From: Pseudomonas asiatica
Lineage (GTDB): Bacteria > Pseudomonadota > Gammaproteobacteria > Pseudomonadales > Pseudomonadaceae
Length of the DNA stretch: 64,000 nucleotides
Assembly (NCBI RefSeq): GCF_009932335.1
Contig: NZ_BLJF01000003.1
Location: 558,001 to 622,000 of the forward strand
Direction of reading: 5' to 3'
Below the pieces are notes generated by a model, which saw only the letters and a program-made list of their open reading frames with translations, ran no database searches and was not told the DNA's origin. Positions 60,393 through 64,000 of this stretch are shown here, one piece after another. Positions within the stretch are counted from its first letter, which is position 1. Each line of letters begins with the position of its first letter. A program made the position numbers and the translations under genes.

Positions 60393-61799
60393 TCAGCAGC
60401 TGTAGTACAGCTCGTATTCCAGCGGGTGAACGAAGGTGCGGACCTTGATTTCTTCTTCGCTCTTCAGCTCGATGAAGGCATCGATGAAGTCGTCGGAGAA
60501 CACGCCGCCCTTGGTCAGGAACGCACGGCCCTTGTCCAGCTCTTCCAGAGCTTCCTTCAGGCTGCCGCAAACCTGCGGAATGTCCTTGGCCTCTTCAGGC
60601 GGCAGGTCGTACAGGTTCTTGTCGGCAGCATCGCCTGGGTGGATCTTGTTCTGGATACCGTCCAGGCCGGCCATCAGCAGGGCCGCGAAGGCCAGGTATG
60701 GGTTGGCCGATGGGTCCGGGAAGCGAGCTTCGATACGGCGGGCTTTCGGGCTGCCGACGTAAGGAATACGGATCGAGGCGGAACGGTTGCGAGCCGAGTA
60801 GGCCAGCATTACCGGGGCTTCGAAGCCTGGGACCAGACGCTTGTAGGAGTTGGTCGACGGGTTGGTGAAGCCGTTCAGGGCCTTACCGTGCTTGATGATA
60901 CCGCCGATGAAGTACAGGGCGGTGTCGGACAGGCCGGCATAGCCTTCACCCGAGAAGGTGTTCTTGCCGTCTTTCCAGATCGACATGTGCACGTGCATGC
61001 CCGAGCCGTTGTCGCCGTACAGTGGCTTCGGCATGAAGGTAGCGGTGCGGCCGTAGGCGTCGGCAACGTTGTGCACGACGTACTTCAGCGCCTGTACTTC
61101 GTCAGCCTTCTTCACCAGGGTGTTGAACTTGACGCCGATTTCGTTCTGGCCGGCAGTCGCCACTTCGTGGTGGTGAACTTCGACGGTCTGGCCCATTTCT
61201 TCCAGTGCGTTGCACATGGCAGTACGGATTTCGTGGTCGTGGTCGAACGGCGGAACCGGGAAGTAGCCGCCCTTCACGCCTGGACGGTGGCCTTTGTTGC
61301 CGCCTTCCACGTCAGCGCCGGTCATCCACGAGCCTTGCTCGGAGAAGATCTTGAACATCGAGCCGGAGATGTCCGACTGGAACTTCACTTCGTCGAAAAT
61401 GAAGAACTCTGGCTCCGGGCCTGCGAATACGGTGTCACCGATGCCGGTGCTCTTCAGGTACTCTTCGGCGCGCTTGGCGATGGCGCGAGGGTCACGATCG
61501 TAGCCCTGCATGCTCGACGGGTCGACGATGTCGCAGGTGATGATCAGGGTCGGCTCTTCGGTGAACGGGTCCAGTACGGCAGTTTCGTCGACCGGCATCA
61601 GGATCATGTCGGAGGCTTCGATGCCTTTCCAGCCAGCGATGGAGGAACCGTCGAACATCTTGCCGACTTCGAAGAAGTCGTCTTCCAGTGCATCACGCGC
61701 CGGCATGGTCACGTGGTGCTGAGTGCCTTTGGTGTCCGTGAAACGCAGATCAATCCACTTGACGTCATGATCTTTGATGAGTTGAACCGACTTCGACAT
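60393..61799 (-). CDS. glnA: Glutamine synthetase type I
   Basis: 468 residues, dodecameric GS-I, making glutamine from glutamate and ammonia. Signatures: [17 protein letters not shown], the ATP site [40 protein letters not shown] and the adenylylation Tyr in [15 protein letters not shown], so it should be controlled by GlnE. ATG 61797-61799 follows GGAGG. Upstream lie a sigma54 promoter and two NtrC sites. Confidence 0.98.
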   Translation of the reverse strand: MSKSVQLIKDHDVKWIDLRFTDTKGTQHHVTMPARDALEDDFFEVGKMFDGSSIAGWKGIEASDMILMPVDETAVLDPFTEEPTLIITCDIVDPSSMQGYDRDPRAIAKRAEEYLKSTGIGDTVFAGPEPEFFIFDEVKFQSDISGSMFKIFSEQGSWMTGADVEGGNKGHRPGVKGGYFPVPPFDHDHEIRTAMCNALEEMGQTVEVHHHEVATAGQNEIGVKFNTLVKKADEVQALKYVVHNVADAYGRTATFMPKPLYGDNGSGMHVHMSIWKDGKNTFSGEGYAGLSDTALYFIGGIIKHGKALNGFTNPSTNSYKRLVPGFEAPVMLAYSARNRSASIRIPYVGSPKARRIEARFPDPSANPYLAFAALLMAGLDGIQNKIHPGDAADKNLYDLPPEEAKDIPQVCGSLKEALEELDKGRAFLTKGGVFSDDFIDAFIELKSEEEIKVRTFVHPLEYELYYSC

Positions 61800-61898
61800 G
61801 TTGTCCTCCGGATGGTCTAGAGCGCGGTGGGCCGCTGCCCTGGAAAAAGGGTGTTGCCGGGCGCGGATAGTCGGCCAAGCTTACCTGCCTCACAAGGG

Positions 61899-61914
61899 AG
61901 CAAATTGCATGCCA
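61899..61914 (-). promoter_or_regulatory. Sigma54 (-24/-12) promoter of glnA
   Basis: On the minus strand TGGCAT-GCAAT-TTGCT, with GG and GC spaced ten bases apart as the consensus requires. It is 100 bases before the glnA start. Confidence 0.85.
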
Positions 61915-61987
61915 GTGCCCGAAAATGGCGAGGGCGGGATAAAAGGGGGCGTTTGCGGGCATCTGGGGGTGGGTTGCTGGGGAGAAG

Positions 61988-62035
61988 TGCACTCTTAAGA
62001 TGCGAATTTTGGTAGCGGTGCACCAATAGTGTGCA
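61988..62035. promoter_or_regulatory. Two NtrC-binding sites upstream of glnA
   Basis: TGCACCAATAGTGTGCA at 62019-62035 has the TGCAC-N7-GTGCA form of NtrC sites. TGCACTCTTAAGATGCG at 61988-62004 is a weaker copy. They are 31 bases apart (three helical turns) and about 75-135 bases upstream of the -24 element, the usual enhancer arrangement. Confidence 0.75.
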
Positions 62036-62059
62036 TTGCTTGAGTTGTGTGCTTTCTTT

Positions 62060-62158
62060 GAGGGCCTCATCGCCGGCAACCAGCTCCCACAGGTAGGGCG
62101 CAGGTCTTGAGAACTGTGGATAGCCTGTGGGAGCTGGCTTGCCGGCGATGAGGCCGGT
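62060..62158. repeat. REP pair, 'atcgccggcaagccagctcccaca' family
   Basis: Inverted copies between the glnA enhancer region and thiI: ctcatcgccggcaa-ccagctcccacag (one base shorter) and ctgtgggagctggcttgccggcgatgag. Confidence 0.85.
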
Positions 62159-62219
62159 GCAGGCAATATAAATCCGACCTTCTGTACAAAAGTTGGTCAA
62201 ATCCTGAGCAATTTCCGCT

Positions 62220-62225
62220 ATAATT
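62220..62225 (+). promoter_or_regulatory. Probable -10 element of thiI
   Basis: A perfect TATAAT 44 bases before thiI. The nearest -35-like hexamer is TTGGTC, 20 bases upstream of it, a longer spacer than usual, so the -35 is uncertain. Confidence 0.5.
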
Positions 62226-62268
62226 CGCGCCCCTCATTTTCGGCAGGCCCTGCGCGCGCTGTTAACCA

Positions 62269-63723
62269 ATGAAACTTATCGTCAAAGTCTTCCCAGAAAT
62301 CACCATCAAGAGCCGGCCGGTGCGCAAGCGCTTCATCCGCCAGCTCGGCAAGAACATCCGCAACGTGCTCAAGGACCTCGATCCTGAGCTCGTGGTCGAT
62401 GGTGTCTGGGACAATCTCGAAGTGGTCACCCGCGTCGAAGACGAAAAGGTCCAGCGCGAGATGATCGAGCGCCTCACCTGCACCCCGGGTATCACCCACT
62501 TCCTGCAGGTAGAGGAATACCCGCTCGGCGACTTCGATGACATCGTCGCCAAGTGCAAGCAGCACTTCGGCCACCTGCTGGCCGGCAAGCACTTCGCCGT
62601 GCGCTGCAAGCGAGGTGGTCACCACGACTTCACCTCTATGGACGTCGACCGTTACGTCGGCAGCCAGCTGCGCCAGCAGTGCGGCGCCGCCGGCATCGAG
62701 CTGAAGAACCCGGAAGTGCTGGTGCGCATCGAAATCCGCGACCAGCGCCTGTACGTGATCCATAACCAGCACCAGGGCATCGGCGGCTACCCGCTGGGCG
62801 CCCTGGAGCAGACACTGGTACTGATGTCCGGTGGCTTCGACTCGACCGTGGCGGCTTATCAGATGATGCGCCGCGGCCTGATGACCCACTTCTGCTTCTT
62901 CAACCTCGGTGGCCGTGCCCACGAGCTGGGCGTGATGGAAGTGGCTCACTACCTGTGGAAGAAGTTCGGCAGCAGCCAGCGCGTGCTGTTCATCAGCGTG
63001 CCGTTCGAGGAAGTGGTCGGCGAGATTCTGAACAAGGTCGACAACAGCTACATGGGCGTGACCCTCAAACGCATGATGCTGCGTGGTGCCGCGCACATGG
63101 CCGACCGCCTGGAGATCGATGCCCTGGTCACCGGCGAAGCGATTTCCCAGGTGTCCAGCCAGACCTTGCCGAACCTGTCGATCATCGACTCGGCCACCGA
63201 CAAGCTGGTGCTGCGCCCCCTGCTGGCCAGCCACAAGCAGGACATCATCGACCAGGCCTACGCGATCGGCACTGCCGACTTCGCCAAGCACATGCCAGAA
63301 TACTGCGGCGTGATCTCGGTAAACCCGACCACTCACGCCAAGCGCCACCGCATGGAGCATGAAGAGAAGCAGTTCGACATGGCCGTGCTGGAGCGCGCCC
63401 TGGAACGCGCCCGGTTGATCTCCATCGACCATGTGATCGACGAACTGGGCAAGGACATCGAAATTGAGGAAGTGACCGAGGCGCTGCCCGGCCAGATCGT
63501 TATCGACATTCGTCACCCCGATGCCCAGGAAGACGAACCTCTGGTGCTGGACGGTATCGAAGTCCAGGCCATGCCGTTCTATGCCATCAACAGCAAGTTC
63601 AAGCAGCTGGATGCCAACCGCCAGTACTTGCTGTATTGCGACAAAGGTGTGATGAGCCGTCTGCACGCACACCACCTGCTCAGTGAGGGACATGCCAATG
63701 TGCGTGTTTATCGTCCGGCATAA
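62269..63723 (+). CDS. thiI: tRNA 4-thiouridine synthase ThiI
   Basis: 484 residues. A THUMP domain (near 60-165) binds tRNA. The PP-loop is [16 protein letters not shown] (about 185). A C-terminal rhodanese domain carries the catalytic Cys in YCDKGVMSR (about residue 457). It makes s4U8 in tRNA and supplies sulfur for thiamine thiazole; the rhodanese part marks the long, dual-function form. ATG 62269 begins the conserved [19 protein letters not shown]. Confidence 0.96.
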   Translation: MKLIVKVFPEITIKSRPVRKRFIRQLGKNIRNVLKDLDPELVVDGVWDNLEVVTRVEDEKVQREMIERLTCTPGITHFLQVEEYPLGDFDDIVAKCKQHFGHLLAGKHFAVRCKRGGHHDFTSMDVDRYVGSQLRQQCGAAGIELKNPEVLVRIEIRDQRLYVIHNQHQGIGGYPLGALEQTLVLMSGGFDSTVAAYQMMRRGLMTHFCFFNLGGRAHELGVMEVAHYLWKKFGSSQRVLFISVPFEEVVGEILNKVDNSYMGVTLKRMMLRGAAHMADRLEIDALVTGEAISQVSSQTLPNLSIIDSATDKLVLRPLLASHKQDIIDQAYAIGTADFAKHMPEYCGVISVNPTTHAKRHRMEHEEKQFDMAVLERALERARLISIDHVIDELGKDIEIEEVTEALPGQIVIDIRHPDAQEDEPLVLDGIEVQAMPFYAINSKFKQLDANRQYLLYCDKGVMSRLHAHHLLSEGHANVRVYRPA

Positions 63724-63850
63724 GACGCCAGGGCTGTATGGCGGCAGCATCCGCCATCGCCCTCCCGACCACCGGGCCCGCTGAGCCTCAAACCATACAT
63801 ATTCGCCGCCTACACTGGCGGCAACCGAATCCTCTGATCGAGATACAGTT

Positions 63851-64000
63851 GTGATCGAAAATCTGCGTAACATCGCCATCATCGCCCACGTTGACCATGG
63901 TAAAACCACCCTGGTCGACAAACTCCTGCGCCAGTCCGGCACCCTGGAGCGTAACGAGCTCAACGACGAGCGCGTGATGGACTCCAACGACCAGGAAAAA
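63851..64000 (+). CDS. typA: TypA/BipA translational GTPase (partial, 5' end only)
   Basis: 50 residues to the window edge. The start is GTG at 63851. The protein begins [20 protein letters not shown], with the G1 P-loop AHVDHGKTT, then [15 protein letters not shown] and the switch I start [12 protein letters not shown], which is specific to TypA/BipA rather than LepA or EF-G. It acts on the ribosome under stress and cold. The gap 63724-63850 shows no gene. Confidence 0.93.
   Translation, partial: MIENLRNIAIIAHVDHGKTTLVDKLLRQSGTLERNELNDERVMDSNDQEK

Overview
The window is chromosomal DNA from a Pseudomonas, very probably of the P. putida group. The basis is high GC with strong G/C bias at third codon positions, a run of core gamma-proteobacterial genes whose order (argS-priA-rpmE-maeB-mrcA-pilMNO(P)Q-aroKB-damX-gltBD-hemE ... 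betIBA/betT ... gpmI-envC-ctpA ... secB ... ntrBC-glnA-thiI-typA) matches what I recall of P. putida chromosomes, and many paired REP palindromes of the 'ggccgctcctacag' type between genes. This is family and synteny recognition from reading; no search was run.

Layout. 1-6 kb: an NlpC/P60 peptidase cut by the window edge, a TM2 protein, then on the minus strand argS with a SPOR-domain protein, and priA. 6-9 kb: rpmE, a secreted-looking SNase-fold nuclease and maeB, on the plus strand. 9-11.5 kb: mrcA (PBP1a), divergent from a type IV pilus alignment cluster (pilM, pilN, a fused pilO-pilP, a short pilQ) that runs into aroK, aroB and damX. 19-26.8 kb: gltB, gltD, hemE and a small periplasmic OB-fold protein. 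26.9-30 kb: an MFS exporter with a divergent LysR regulator, an orphan ParA ATPase, then trxC. 30.6-37.4 kb: selO, an mscK-type mechanosensitive channel and a CvrA-type antiporter. 37.6-44 kb: the glycine betaine module betI-betB-betA, divergent from betT, with a perfect BetI-type palindrome between them.

44.2-48.8 kb holds the one clearly accessory gene: a single 1548-residue protein resembling the large Pseudomonas 'dermonecrotic toxin domain' (DUF6543-like) proteins. It lies between betT and yibQ, and its 3' end runs 17 bp into yibQ. 48.8-54 kb: yibQ, ctpA, envC and gpmI (cell separation and glycolysis). 54-56.5 kb: a membrane rhodanese-like protein, grxC, secB, then trmL and a small membrane protein whose start codons overlap. 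57-62 kb: the nitrogen regulation block ntrC-ntrB, a cupin lipoprotein and glnA; glnA has a clear sigma54 promoter and upstream NtrC sites. The window ends with thiI and the start of typA.

Functional themes are nitrogen assimilation (gltBD, glnA, ntrBC), envelope growth and division (mrcA, damX, SPOR protein, envC, ctpA, yibQ, NlpC/P60), osmotic adaptation (bet genes, mscK, cvrA) and redox or translation housekeeping. No rRNA, tRNA, CRISPR array, insertion sequence or prophage was seen. The best candidates for something new are the orphan giant toxin-like gene, the pilO-pilP fusion with a minimal PilQ, a terminator hairpin embedded in a signal-peptide coding sequence, a 62-bp perfect inverted repeat of REP type, and a three-copy tandem repeat near ntrC.
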